Of a stretch of DNA of 64,000 nucleotides, positions 1-13,466 are shown one piece after another (position 1 is the first letter of the stretch; each line of letters opens with the position of its first letter). Origin of the DNA: Parus major (taxonomy: Eukaryota; Chordata; Aves; Passeriformes; Paridae); NCBI RefSeq assembly GCF_001522545.3, contig NC_031783.1:7837433-7901432 (forward strand), written 5' to 3'. Made by a program: the position numbers and the translations under genes. The notes under the pieces are model-generated. The model searched no databases and had not been told where the DNA came from. It saw nothing but the letters and a program-made list of their open reading frames with translations.

Positions 1-1260
1 TTGTCAATTACATTTTTCATGTCACATAGTTGCCTTTCAGTTTGCTCTCTTGACTCTGCCCTTTTCCTGTGCACTGAGCTGTGTACTGCAGTTTTACTCC
101 TCAGTGCCATGGGTAAGCCATTTCCTTGCTCAGACTCTATTTTTATCAGAGTTCATGCATTTTTTTTCTGATGTTGGATATTCTTTATTTCACCATTCTC
201 CCTTGCTCTGCCCCTCCAAATTTCAGGAAGAGCAGTGAAAGTGAGTTTGCTTCTCTGCCCCATGCAACATCATCCTGCTTTTTGTTCCTTGCTCAGCAGT
301 CTGTTCCTTTGAATGTACTTGGAGACAGTTTTCAAGGCAGATGTGTTTAAAGCTTCAGAAATTTCATTGCCAGCCAGTTCACAACATAAATGGAATTATA
401 TTGTAAAAAAGTATCAGTTCTTTATAGGAGATTGTATTAGAGTATGGGCACTGCATAGAATAATTAGCATTGCAAGCAATTGAAGCTCATCATCTGGATT
501 TGCTCTGAGTTCAGACACCGTGGTGTGTTTTGTGAGCAGGACTGTGCTGGAACATGCTGGATCCCTGTGGGGCTGATGAGGCTTGCCAGGAGTGGAAGAC
601 TTTCTCCTGTCCATTGACTTCTGGGTGGGAACTGACAGAATTTCACCTTATTTGTAAAACCAGCACTGAAGTAATACCCTTATTCGTGGGAACAGTCTTG
701 TTGGCTGTAGAGAACAGAGGAATTTGTATTTATAGATGTGTAACATTGCAATTGTCATTCCCTCCCTCTGTGGACAATTGATGGCAGATAAGATGAGCAG
801 GGGATTTTCAGCCACTACTGTCTTGCTGCAGTATTCTGTGTCAGTGGGGACTTTGCCCAATTAGCCCACACTTATTCAGTAACTGCAAAGGGAAAAAAAT
901 AATTCAAGTGACTCTTTACTGATTTCAATCACATCTATAAAATTAACATGAACTATTTGTTTACTGGAAGCAGCCCAGCTCATGCCTTTGGTCAAAGAGT
1001 TAAGGATGATAACAATCTTGTTGCTCTTTCCAAGACATTCATTATCTTGGAGATTTCAACGCAGAGAGAAAATGTTGCCTAATAAATTCCCAAGTCTGCT
1101 CTTTTTAAAGTTCCTTGGGCAATCCGAGGAGCCAATAATAGCCCATTTTAACAGTCATTCAAAGGGTCTACTTTCAGAAGAATATAAAATTTATTTGGGC
1201 ATAAACTGAGAATCTGGGCCATAGACAGAGAATCTCGTTGTTTTCTTCTTGGTGAAGGCT

Positions 1261-1890
1261 TTTGCTGCTCTAAAGGACACGCAGGAATTAAACTAAGTGA
1301 AGACGACAGCTCGTTCTCGGCTTTCATCGCCTGCGAAATGCATCCTTTCACATGCGGATTTACAGCAGGCTTCGGCTCGCATCAGCTTTCTCCAGATCTG
1401 CTCGGCTAACATCATTTCATGCTAATAAACAATAAGAAAGGGCAATCTCTGAGATCCGCTGCTGGGGTCTGGAGCGTGTCCCCGGTGTCGCGGAATGCCG
1501 ATGCTGCTGCTGGGAGAGCTCATCTCCGGCCGCCTGTTCGTTCTGTGGCACAGGGCTCTGTCCCTCCGTCCTGTTTGCTGTCCGGCTCTTTGCTGCCCTG
1601 CATGGCTATTCCGGCCAGCTCGGGCTTCAGCAAACACTGCTGTGCCATGGCGGGGGAGCTGGCAAAAGGCCGTGCTTGGGCATCTCCCGAGACACCCCGG
1701 AGCTGAGAAAGGGAATCGTGTGCGAGCTGGCACCACAAGGGGCTTTTCCAGGCAAGCGTGAGGCGTCCGTGGGTTTTCCAGGCTGCTTCCATGGGAAGCG
1801 ATCTGCTGCCGGCAGATGTGCCCGAGGACCAGGAGCGAGGACACTTGCTGAGTTTGCACCTTTCGTAGCAGCATCATGTCGCTGGGAGAC
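1261..1890. promoter_or_regulatory. Intronic CpG-rich patch (CpG-island-like)
   Basis: By hand I count about 38 CpG dinucleotides in roughly 620 bp, against zero or one per 60 bp in the flanks. The segment is also visibly more GC-rich, especially 1440-1860. It contains several open frames, including a minus-strand frame of 178 codons (1422-1958), but these have no recognisable domain and are expected where GC is high. Retained CpGs suggest low germline methylation, as at an alternative promoter, enhancer or young GC-rich insertion. No TATA box, CR1 or LTR boundary was recognised, so its role is open. Confidence 0.5.
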
Positions 1891-4800
1891 AGCAGCTCAT
1901 CAGACAGAACAGGATACTGAAAGTCTTTTCTCTTGCATGTACAGAAAGCACCAACCAAAGGGTTGCAAAATGACAGTATTTAACATGCCCCATCACTAAA
2001 GGGACACGGTGTGCGTGTGTCACTCCTTGGCATTGCTTCGTGTGGATATATCTGTCCTTACAAACCATTTTGAAAGCTGTTAGCTTTAAATCTGTAATAC
2101 CAACAATTCCCTTAGGCTGATTTCTGGCAGTGCCCTCATCTCTGTAGTTTATGCATCCTACGCTAGATTTTAGGTAGAGATTTTCTTCCTTTCAAACCCT
2201 TGCAAATATCACTCTGCTGAAGCGTTATTATTATGTTGGTGAACATGTAGCATTATAATTGTCAGGTGTCACTTTGATATTTGGAATAGTTGGCATAGTA
2301 AAATTACTAATGAGAAATGCATGTTTTGAAAGATATACATAGCATGATGTGTGAACTATCATTGTGCTGTCTCTGCAAATGAAACTGTGTTCCAGCAATC
2401 AGAAAATTCTCAAAACAGTTTTTTTTTCTAAAGAATTACAGTGCACTACAGTAGTAGTATGTGCACCAAGGTTGCTGTCAATTATTAAGTATGCTGTGTA
2501 TATTTAATACATCTAATCTTTAGTGTATAAAAGACTAAATCCTGTCCTACATGCCAGGTTTGAGAAATAAGAGCAGAGATTGAATTTCCTCATTGGTTCC
2601 ATGAAAGAAAGCACACCTGAATATGTGACATCACTGACACCCTGTCCCTGGAACTGAAATGTGTCTTTGCCTTTCTCCCTGTCACAGTGCTTGGTGGGAG
2701 TTGATGAGTGCTGCAAAATCAAGACAAAAATCCAAAAGAGCAACTGTTTAGAAAGCCAAAAGTAGTAATCTCATCCTGCAATCATCCTTCCACTGCCCAT
2801 TGAATTCCAATTAAGTGGAAATAATGCCACTGTTGAGTATTGCCACTGTTATATTTCCTCACAGCATGTTTTGGGCTAGTGCTGATGTTATAGAAGAAAA
2901 CTTACCAAAATCTCTGATAAATCTGATAAAATTCACACAATATCTATTTGTAGATGCAAATTTAAAGTTTCCAGCTCACATTACATTATTTTTCTGGCTT
3001 AGAAATAGTAAGGTCTGAGGAAGACACAAGCAAGAATTTCTAGATAGCCAGGACCCATTTTTTCATCACTGTTTCTCTGGGTTTTTTTTATGCTGTAGCA
3101 TAATGGTGTTCATTAGACAATGGAGTACATTGTGATCTGATTTTTCTGCGTGGCATGGTCTATGAGCAGTGACTAAGTTAACATTATGCTGTGCTGTCCA
3201 TCTGGTTCTGTCAGCTGAGGATGTGGATATGCTGGGATATGATCACTGACTGTGTGTGGAGGGAGTCCTTGTTTCTGACAGAATTATAAGTGTGGAGTTA
3301 TGGAAATATGACCATTGTTAAATGCAGTGTAATTACAAATAACTGTTTTGACAGCACTGTGCTTACAGCATGAGAGGAAAGCTGATCTGTGGCTATAGAA
3401 AGCTGGGCACTGTGCAATCTGGTGTTTGGCTTAAATGTAGTCAGTATGTTTGGTACAGTACAGAAAAAGGGTTTGGTCTCCAAAGTGAGTATCTATTCCA
3501 GTAAAGGAGGAGGGCAGTTTCCTAAAAAACTTTTTGATGTCTTTTCCTAATGCATATATTCTTCATGATCTTTGCTGGAGCCAACTTCAACAAGTTTTTG
3601 AACTTCAGGTGCATCATTTTTGGTGTCAGAAATTTTTATTTTGCTTTATCTTTTAACCCAGACCTCAGTCATCTTTCATCACGTTGTTAAAACTGCTCAT
3701 TTTTATAGCTCTGAATGAATTTGCAAGAACTGAGAATGCAGTACCACACCATCCACTCTTGCTGAGGCCACTCCAGGCTGAATTTTCAGGAAGGCTGAAC
3801 TGCTGACAGGGTAGATAAGGAGGTAGGTGGCAGAGCCCATAATAACCCTCTGGCTTTTGCAATTTTTATTTTATGAATGTAACTACTGGTCTTGCAGAAG
3901 AACTTTCTGTGAAGATCCAAAACAGGATCTAGCACAAGCACAAATCCAGCAGTGGGTAACTGCTGCTCATCTGCAGTCCCCCTGCAGTAACCACCGTGTG
4001 GAAGTGTTAATATTTCAGTCTCACCCAAAACAGGAGGAAACATGGAGACCTTTCATTACTATGTGCTTGCTTCAAAAACTCCTTGGGATGCTGGTAAAAA
4101 AAAGATTTGAATTAATCATATTTTTTAGTGTTGCTCATATTAATAAGCTTTGCCCTTCATGCTTGTTGTACTGTAATTCTGATTTAACAACATTTATCAG
4201 TAGAAGATCACTGCAGGGCCTTTAATGATTATAGTTGTTCAAGCTGATAGTCTGAGACTATTAAATAAGGTCCAATTACTTCCCATTTATTTGTGTTGTT
4301 TTTTCCCTCCAAGTAACAAAATGCAATCCTGAAGTTCATTATTATTCTTTGTATTGTATTAATCTAAATAGATTTTCTACCTAATTAAGGCTGAATAAGT
4401 TTGTGCTAAAGTGACCATATTTTACAAGGATGTTTTCATTTGTGTGTGAGGGCGTCTTTGGTTTCTACCCTCCATATTCTGATTATGTTTAATTTCTATA
4501 GCTGCCAGAGATCTATTGTGTGTCTCAGCAATTCAGCCTGGGCTGCTCAAGATTGTTTAGATTGGAGTTGGAATAGGCCTCCTGATGAATTTAGTTGGAA
4601 TCTAGTTAATAACAAGTCACCAGGAAGCAATTTCACATGTTTACTACTGCTCTGAAAGATATAAAATCTATACTGGCTGAATTCTGGATGAAAGAAATAG
4701 AGATGAAAGCTGAGGAATTCATTTCAGATTGACTGTGTTATTTTTTTATGGGTTAGGTCATTGAGAGTGGAATGTAAAAAAATAAAAATGAAAGTTTGGC

Positions 4801-7800
4801 TGGTAATGGGTATTCAGTACAGTTATCATGTCTGTAGTTTAAACATGGAAATGACTGAGCTTTACCCCTGTTCTTACTTTGTGGTATTTATTTACATACT
4901 GTCACTTTGGGGCACCTTTGTCAAATAATGAAGCAGTACAATTTGGTGAGAAATAAAAACACAGAATATCTCACATTTTCCTTTCAGTATCAGAGTAGCC
5001 ATCAGGAAAAACAACCATGTAGATTTATCATTTCTTGACCTCATCTGCTGCACTCCTGTCAAGAAGTTGTGTGGCATTAACTAGTGTCTGCTGCTGCTCT
5101 ACCATGTCTTTTCAACTGAGGGTTCTGTTCAAGGATCACAAAGTACAGACATTATTATAAAAAGTCACTTAAATACTTTCCCTTGAAAGAAGACTTCCTT
5201 GTAAGCTCCTTCATGTCTGAACTCTGTTGTAAGGTTCACTTTCTCTAGGGGAGAGGCTGTAGGGAAATAAACCTCCAGGGTTTTCCAGAGCTTCCTGAGG
5301 AGCTGCATTTTGCTCTGTCAGGCCAGTCCTTCATCTCTGTCCTGGTTTTGTGGTGAGTTGTGTTTAAAGATGTGGTTGTGCTGAAGTGGATCTGGGAGGC
5401 TCAGTAACACTGGTTAATGTTGCAGGACAGATGCTCACATGAACGGTCTTTTGAGGCCTTGTTTGCTGGGAACTGAGCAATGTGCTGTATCATGCAGGGC
5501 TGGGTTCCACTGCCCACACCCAGGCACAGCTAAAGCTGCAAAGCAGAGGTGGGAACTATTGAAATGTGTGTGTACACAGACAGAAATACCTGGCCCAGCT
5601 CAGTGTTGTCACTGCCCCAACCCAGGGAGTGCTGCTGCTCCTGGTGGGGAATCCTGCTGGGAGGGAGCTTTGCCAAAAGCAGGGCCTGTGCCTGAATCTG
5701 GAGTCTTACTGAGGTTCAGTGTCATTTCAAAGAGAACAAAATGTGCAAAGTGGGGCAGTTACTGCTTATAAATCAAGTTCTGTTGCAGATTGAATACATT
5801 TGACTGGTCTGTGCTGTCAAAGTCCAAACTTTCCTGAGAAGTTTAAATTAGCAGAAAACAAAGTGGTCAATTTTGGAAGCACTATTGGATGTGTGCTTTC
5901 ACAGCTCCCTCTAGCAGTATTCCAAACTTCTTAATAACCAGATGAACATCTGAAATTGCTGTTGATACAATATGGCTTTTTGTACAGTTACTGTGCTTAG
6001 TTGGAACAAATGTGAAAATCTGTTTGGTCTCTTGAGGGATGCAATATTATTTTACCCCCTAATCTAAATCACTCTGAAAGTAAGTCACATGTTAGCAAAA
6101 CCCAGAAAAGCTCCTTTGAGGAAAGCAGCCAAATTTTTGAAGCTGTTTTCATTGAATTTCAAACCAGAACATCTTCCCTTAATGTATGTATGTAAAAAGG
6201 GATAAAAGCAACTTCTATTAATGATGTTTTTACAATGTTATTTCTAGTGTTTTGGATCACAGTGCTGAAATTGGTGTTAAGCGAAAATAAAAATGGATGG
6301 CAACAGTTTTGGAAAGGAAGGGAAAAATAATCCTCCAAACAATCACTTACCAGTGCAGATGTTCCACTGAGGGGTCCCCTGTGCACTTTGTGGTGGTCCA
6401 TCTGTTTCTCTGCATTTTGAAATGCCAAGTGTTGCAATAGTCCTGGGCTGGCTGTGCCTGTCTGTATCTGTTAGGGCTGAACCTGAAGAACTCAAGCTTT
6501 TTCAAGTATCAGAATCCCCCTTTTAACCCAAATTACTGCTTTGTCTCATTTTCTTTTACATAACAGAAAGCAGAGTGTTTGAAGCAATCACATCTTTCAT
6601 CTTTGCCAGCTTGCAAGTCAATAAACCTATTTTCACCTTTTGCATCTCCCTCTCTAATGAAAGGCATAAAGTAACATAAAATATTTCTCACAAAATGTTT
6701 CTCCCAAGTCTTCAGCCACTGACAATTAAAATACAATGTACTTATTACAGCAAAATAGAAAAACATATGGAAAAATACAACTACATTAACATCTGCTGCC
6801 ATTCCTCCATCTGCTGTATTTGGCCTTGCTTTTGTTCAATCCTGCCAAAAGTACTCATTTTCCAAGGGTCTCATGGCACATCAACCACATCTTCAATTAA
6901 AGTTCCCAATTTCTTGTTTGTTTTGATGGCACAATGGGATGTCTGCTCTGCATCCATGTGGCTGCATGAGGGCTTCAAGCAAAGCAGGAGTGGTTTTACA
7001 GTTTGAAAGATGTGAGTGTGCTAGGACAGGAGACAATGGGGTGACCACAGCGTAAAGGTTGTAGTTCTGGATGCAAAAGGTTTTGATTTCAACTAAGAAA
7101 CAGCCCACAAATGAACAAAGACAAGAGCCGAAAAAAAATATTTAATTGTAGAGATGCCATCCTCTGACTCCTCTGGCAATTGGAAGGTGTCTTTATTGAA
7201 ATAATTAACAAGTGCTAGAAAATAATTTGTCACAGCTGTGATTAATATTGAACAGAAACTTGTTTTAATTATATTTTCATAGTTCTGTTTAAATTCTTCT
7301 CAGTCACAGGACAGGTAAAATAGATGGTCCTGTAAAAGCTGACCAGGTCTCTGAGGCTTTGACATGTGGTGCAGATTTTGAAGCTGTTCCCCACCTCTGG
7401 AGCTGTGAGCTGCTTTGGATCCTGAACAGCTCAGGCCAGAAAAGCAGCAAGTGCCTGCCCCAGCTCTGGGGGCCTCAGCTGTGTGTGATCCTGCATGACT
7501 GCCCAGGCATTGCATATTCTCACAGGAGGTCAATAACTGCGTGCTTTACTATGTGAAAGGAGGAAAAATATGTAGTTTTTGATAGTACAGGTGTTTGATT
7601 TATAGCTGGTCCTGCAGGCCAGCATGTCCAGTACTTGTATTTAGAGGAAGATCTGTGTGTTTTGTTGTTGCTCTGTGTGTGCATGTGCAAATCTCTGGTT
7701 TGTTTTGCTGTGTCTTTGAGGTACCAAGCTTTGCCAGAGCAAGAATATGAAAATACGTTCTCAGTACAAGAAGACAGCAAATCCTTCCGTGCTGGGGAGA

Positions 7801-10800
7801 AAATGAGTTGTCACATATACTGTAACTGTGAACATTTGCCATTCAGGGCTTGGTTGCACATGGTCCATCCATCTGTATCGTATTTATAGGACTTTGTTGA
7901 TAAAGAAATCGTGCAGTGAATAGTTTTCCTAAGAAGGGAGCATTTTCTTACTGTCAGGAGGAAGTGCTCTGCACAATGCAATGAACACCTGTGGCAGATG
8001 AATGCAAACTCCTATTGTGTGCCTTTGTGAACTGATTAGGGTTTTCTTTTAGGTTGCCTGCAAAGCCCCTCCAAAAGGGAGCTTCCAGCAGCACAGTGCC
8101 TCTGCAGGTGTGTGGCAGGTGATGCTGGAGCAGTCCCTGCCTGCACAGTGTGGGCTGTTCCCTTGGCTCTGGTGCCTCCAGTTGGATCCCTCAGCCACAG
8201 TCTGTGCCCTTGCTGTCTGCAGAGCTGGTACACCCCTGTCTGCTGATGTTTGGGTCTCTCCTGATTTAAATGCATGTTAGGTTCTCTCTCCAAAGGCAGA
8301 TTTGAAATTGGTCTAATAGCTGGCTTTTTGTGTATAGCAAAAATTACCAGTCCTATTGCTACTCCAGGCTGCTGGCAGAGGAACCCCTTCCAGGGGCACT
8401 GGGACACTCTGTGAGTTGTACCTAAGAGCTTTGCAGTGTGTTCTGATCCTGCAGTGGGATGCCCCACTGGGAAAAGGGCTGGCTTGTTGGAGGTTTCCTG
8501 AGCCCAGTCTTTAACCTCCTACCTTAGGCACACAGGATACAGAACTGTACCTGAAAGTGTGCAGGAGAATTGGTGACCTGGGTAACCCCATGTGCACATT
8601 TATGCTTGAACATGCTTAGCTTGGATGCAAATATAAGTGACAGAAGTGTCTTGCAAATATAGGCAAGCAAAATGTGAAGAGAGGCAGTCTGCAGGTGTGT
8701 AAACTTACCTGTGGTCTGGCTGAACTGGTGTGGGTTGTACTTGCAAACCCTCTGAGAGTGTTAACAGGCTGTCATTAAAATCCATTTGTCATTACAGACA
8801 GCTGGGAAGTTCTTCCAAATTCTCTGTATTTGTGCTAGGTGCAGTGGGCAGCAGCACCTGTTGTTGGGTGTGTAGTAGGTGACAGCAGCAATTTATTCCA
8901 TGGTTTCCTCAGTAGATTGCAAAGTCTGCAGAAACCCAGGCTTTCCCTCCTGAGATAGATGGGACTTTGAATTCAATCAAGCTCAGAGTGCCTAAGCCCC
9001 AGACCCTCCGTCACTGCAGATAAAGTGGCTAATACACCAAGGAGCATACATTGTGTCTGACAAACTTTAATAAAACACACCAGAGGTGAAGTTTGTTGAT
9101 TTAAAATCTGTGTGTTGAACAGGGAGCAGAATTTGGAGCAGAATTCAAATTCTCACATTACATAAAATGACTCTGAGCTGAAAATGTTGTTTTTGCATTA
9201 ATATTATAATACTATTTTTAGAATCAATGGCAATCAGTATGTAATTGGCAGTGATCTCATGCACACTCCTGGGTACAGACTGTTCTTTCCCAGTTTTGGA
9301 GCATTTGCTTGTTATTCCTGAACTGCAGTGTGCACAGGCTCAGAAGAGGCCCCACAGTCATTAAAACTTTCCCTAGGGCTCTTGCCATGAGTACTCAGCA
9401 GTTAACTTCTCCTTGTATCTTCTGAGAACCAGACAAAGTTAGGACAGAACATTTCTGCTTGTGGCAGTCCTCTTAGGCCTGTGTTCTGTGATAGACATCC
9501 ACAGCATCACGCTTCAGCTTGGAAATACGGTGCTGCAAAGTTTCCAGAGGTTTCTTTATGGCATCTTCTGGCACCTGAAGCAGTTCCAAGAGAGCTGGAG
9601 AGGGATGCAAGGGCATGGAGTGATTGGATGAGAGGGGGTGGCTTTAAACTGACACAGGTTAGGACTGTAGGAAAGGCACAGGTGAAATATGTGCTCTTGG
9701 GTGTTGTGTGTGACACCTGTAACACTGGGTAATTTGGTAAGGTAGCCTCCCAAATGAGTTGATTTTGGATAGAGCCTCTTCTGGTCTATGCCTAGAGAGA
9801 ATTGCTCTATTGCAAAGACCAAAATGGTGATTTCAATAGCAGTGTTAGGTGCTGGTTTGAAAATACTGTTTTGATCTTTGGCTGTGGACACATATGGGCT
9901 GTATTAATAGGTTTATGCTTCTCATTTGGTCCTGGTATGGCCTTCCATTTTTTCAGTGATTTGCAAGCACAGAGATAAGGAGGTGCTGCTAACAAATAGC
10001 CTGATAAAATTTGAAAAAACTGATGATTCAGACAGTGAACCTGCTGATGTATGTCCCATGGTACTGTCAGAACTGGGATTGCCTGCTTTCAAGATCATCT
10101 TTCTGTGAGATGACTCTGCCTTGTCTTGAATGTCTTAGACATCCATGACAAAATTTGCAATTAATCCAGCACTGTAAAAATAAAGTATTGCAGAGCAAGT
10201 AAAACCCATCTTTCTATATCCATCTGAAAACCTGATGTGCTGCTTTTTGCTTGTACCCCTGAACATCACAAATGAGCACAACTTACTGTCAGCAGCTGCT
10301 GCTGTTCTAAGCTCAGAGTGCTGAGTTTCATTTCCTCTGAACATTCTGCTCTCACGTGTGGACCCTACCTTGAAATCATTGTACTGCAAAAATCACGCTT
10401 GGCTTTGGTGAAAGCAGGTGAGAGGGAAGATCAAAGGTGTGTGGAGATTTTGGGTTTTGTGGCATTTAACACTTGCACCAGCAGGTGTGAGATTGTCTGA
10501 GGCTGGATTTGACTTTCCCGCTGTGGTATTTGTTACTTGGCCTTATGTTTTAAGGTGTATCTATAGCTCTTGGTTTTACACTTGTTGTACAGACCCTGAT
10601 TTATTTATTTATCTCAAAAGAGACATCCCTGCAGACCCTGGGTGTCCTGTGTGGTGGGAGTTTTGTGGTGTTCACTGTCCCTGCAGACAGGGAAGAGTTG
10701 TGGCCCTGCTTTGTTTTATATCTGCCTTGGAAGCATTTAGAATTAATTTGTTTTTTCAGATTCCAGCATGTAGACTTGGAGAAGCATTTCCCAGAGGGCA

Positions 10801-11583
10801 CAAAGCACTTGAAAGAGGAAAATAGTTTAAAGAGGTGAACCATACACCAATAAATCTGTTTGCTTTGCCTTTTTCTCCTGAGGTTTCATCCCAGCTCTGT
10901 GCTGTGTCCCAGCGTGGGGGGATCACTGCTGCAAGCCTGGAGCTGCAGCCTCTGGCAGTCCCAGGGGAGCTGCACAGCTCGTCCAGCACCCCTGGTGCAG
11001 GGGTGGCAAACTGGAGAGCAACAGTTCCCATTGAAACATCACCAAAGTGTAGTGTCAGACACTGTTTGAAACAAGAACCTGCCCACACCTCATCTCTTGG
11101 CACTTTGTCGTGCTCCAGAGAGGTTTGGAAGGAGCAGGAGGGCAGAGTGCAGGCAGGGCTCTGCTCTCCCTGGACATGGGAGGTGTGTGCCTGTTGCTCT
11201 GGTGCCAGCCAGTGTCTCCTGGGTGTGAAGAACCAATAGCAAACATCTCATCTCCCTTTCCCTTTCATCAATGTGCATTTCCTTTACAGATTAGTTTTGG
11301 GTTTTTTTAAATTTGAAGACAAAAATAATTTAGCAAGAGTCAGCCTGTGAGAATGTTGCCAAGATATGTAGAAATATCATGGCATTGCCTTAGAGGCCTT
11401 AGAAAAGGTTTATTGAAGAAGGCAGAGTTGGTGTTTTCCTTTGAAGATCCATTGAAATACAGGATAAGTAATGGGAGCCAGGCTCTGAAAGTAATTTTTT
11501 TTTAATTTTGGTTTGGTCATTCCTGGGAATGAAGGCTGCCTTGAAACTATGTTTTGTTTATTTTGTTTCTCTTTGGTTTTAAA

Positions 11584-12016
11584 CAAAGCTGGGGAAGGGG
11601 CTGGAGCACAAGCCCTTTGGGGAGCAGCTGAGGGAGCAGGGATTCTCCAGCCTGGAGCAAAGGATGCTCAGGGGAGACCTTATGGCTCTCTACAGCTCCC
11701 TGAATGGAGGCCGCAGCCAGGTCAGGGCTGGTCTTGTCTCCCAGGTAACATCCCAGACAAGAGGAAGTGACCCCAAGTTGTGCCAGGGAAGCTTTAGATT
11801 GGATATTAGGAAAAATTTATTTATGGAAAATGTCAAGCACTGGAACAGACTGCCCAGGGAAGAGGTGAAGTCACCATCCCTGCAGAGATTTAAAAGCTGA
11901 GTAGATGTGGCACCAGAGGACATGGTTTAGTGGTGGACTTGGCAGTGTTGAATTAATGGTTGGGCTTCATGATCCTGGAAGTCTTTTTCTACTTAAATGA
12001 ACCTGTGTTTCTGTAT
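11584..12016 (+). mobile_element. CR1 LINE fragment, 3' end, sense orientation
   Basis: The stretch reads as the 3' part of an avian CR1 retrotransposon. It opens with AAGCTGGGGAAGGGGCTGGA, passes through the typical segments around the lead-in CTCAGGGGAGACC, TTGGATATTAGGAAAAATTT and CTGCCCAGGGAAG, and ends near GATCCTGGAAGTCTTTTTCT. It is 5'-truncated and diverged, as most CR1 copies are. The 78-codon frame inside it (11664-11900) is repeat sequence and not a gene. Boundaries are approximate. Confidence 0.9.
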
Positions 12017-13466
12017 AAAAGCTATTCTTTTCCTTAAAGTGATTCTGAGAAAAGAAATTGATTTCATGTGATCCCTTAAACATTAGAATTTTATGTTTTA
12101 AAAAATGTTTCTTCCCAAACTAGAAGCATTTTGTGTGTTTGAAAAATGTTTGGATTTTGGTTTGTGAGTTATTGTCTGGTGTTGTTTGTTTTTTTTTAAC
12201 TCCTTTGCATTATTCTGTGTCTGATAGCTTGAGCTAGTTGCAAACTAGACATTTTCATGGAGAGTCAAAAAATCACTTTATTCACTCACTGAACAACTCC
12301 TTCTAATGAATAAACTATTCAAACATTTACCATTGCTGATCTTCAGAGGTCAAACTGATACTGACTCCCTGCATGGCCTGGGATAGGTCATTATCTCCCT
12401 CTCCTTTCTCTGCAAACCCTGACTGTTAAATACTTCCTTCCAGAAGAGATGTGAGAAACAATTAGCTCATGCTGATAAAATGTTTTGAATACAAAATGTG
12501 GTTGATAGGTGATGAAATGCTCCCATCAGTCATCATTAGTGATGCTGTCATTTCCCAGTCTCTGATTTTTGGTCAGGTGTTCCACAAGTGGAAAGGAAAC
12601 AGAACAGACTCAAAAAGTCTATCAGTATTTTTACTCCTGTCTTCAGATGTTTCATTAACCAATCATCATTGATTTTATCTGCTAGTGTTCACTTTTACAG
12701 AGATATTTCCATGTCCACAGGTCTAAAAATTGTGTCCTCCACAAGTTTCCACAGCTGGAGCAAAGGCAGCTCAACCTCACCACCCCTGATGCAGACAAAT
12801 ATCTTACAGGGTCTATTCCTTTTCCTTTATATGATGGATTTTGAATGTTACAAAGTTATGGACTCTGTATTTAAGACATTGAGTGGAGGAACATGAAGGT
12901 TAAGAGCTGACACCTGAGCCTAACTCTGACCTTCCCAGGGAGGGTTCAAACATGTAAATGTGTAGGAACTCAAAAAAAACAAAGTGAAAAATTGGGAGGG
13001 ATTTGTTTTGTAGCAAAGTTACTTCACTGAAAGCTCAGGTGTAGTCAGGTGGTGCCTTCTGCAGAGCAACGAGGCAGTTCTGGGATACCAAACTGTGTCA
13101 CAGGGAGTGAAGGAAAGCATGGAAGGACCTGCTTTTGCTCCCTTGAAACCCGTGTCTGTTTTCTCATGGATATTTAATGGTGTCAGGGTGAAATGTCTGG
13201 TTAATCACTGCTCACAAACCTGTGTAAATCCTCCCTGCTCCATCTGAGATAGGGCTTGGACTCTGGCCCAGTGGAGAAGAGATGCCAGTGCAGGTGACTT
13301 GGGCACTCCAGAGGCCTCTCAGCTTCTCCCTGCTGCATACCCCAACACAGGGATTTTTGCAGTATGTTACATTGTAGTTATCTATGTTTTCATGTAAGAA
13401 ATGCTTGTAATGCATGGGATGTGACTGTTTTAGTAAGATGAGTATAATTTTTTTCCCCATTTATAG

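Larger units (their letters stand above)
1..13466 (+). other. XYLT1: Upstream XYLT1 intron (3' part), no coding exon seen
   Basis: This is mostly AT-rich unique DNA. I looked for the short exon expected just upstream of DGYFSHRP and did not find it, so it probably lies before the window. Contents that can be named are a CpG-rich patch at about 1261-1890 and a CR1 copy at 11584-12016, both listed separately. Moderately GC-rich stretches at about 5430-5720, 8040-8470 and 10900-11240 carry only chance open frames. The remainder (1-1260, 1890-5430, 5720-8040, 8470-10900, 12020-13430) shows nothing I can assign. The 3' end has a T/C tract before the acceptor at 13465-13466. Confidence 0.85.

Noticed and set aside
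1422..1958. Minus-strand open frame of 178 codons
   Set aside because: It lies in the CpG-rich patch where stops are rare, has no recognisable domain and overlaps several plus-strand frames of similar quality. It has no independent support as a gene.
11664..11900. Open frame of 78 codons
   Set aside because: It lies entirely within the CR1 3' region, which is not coding.
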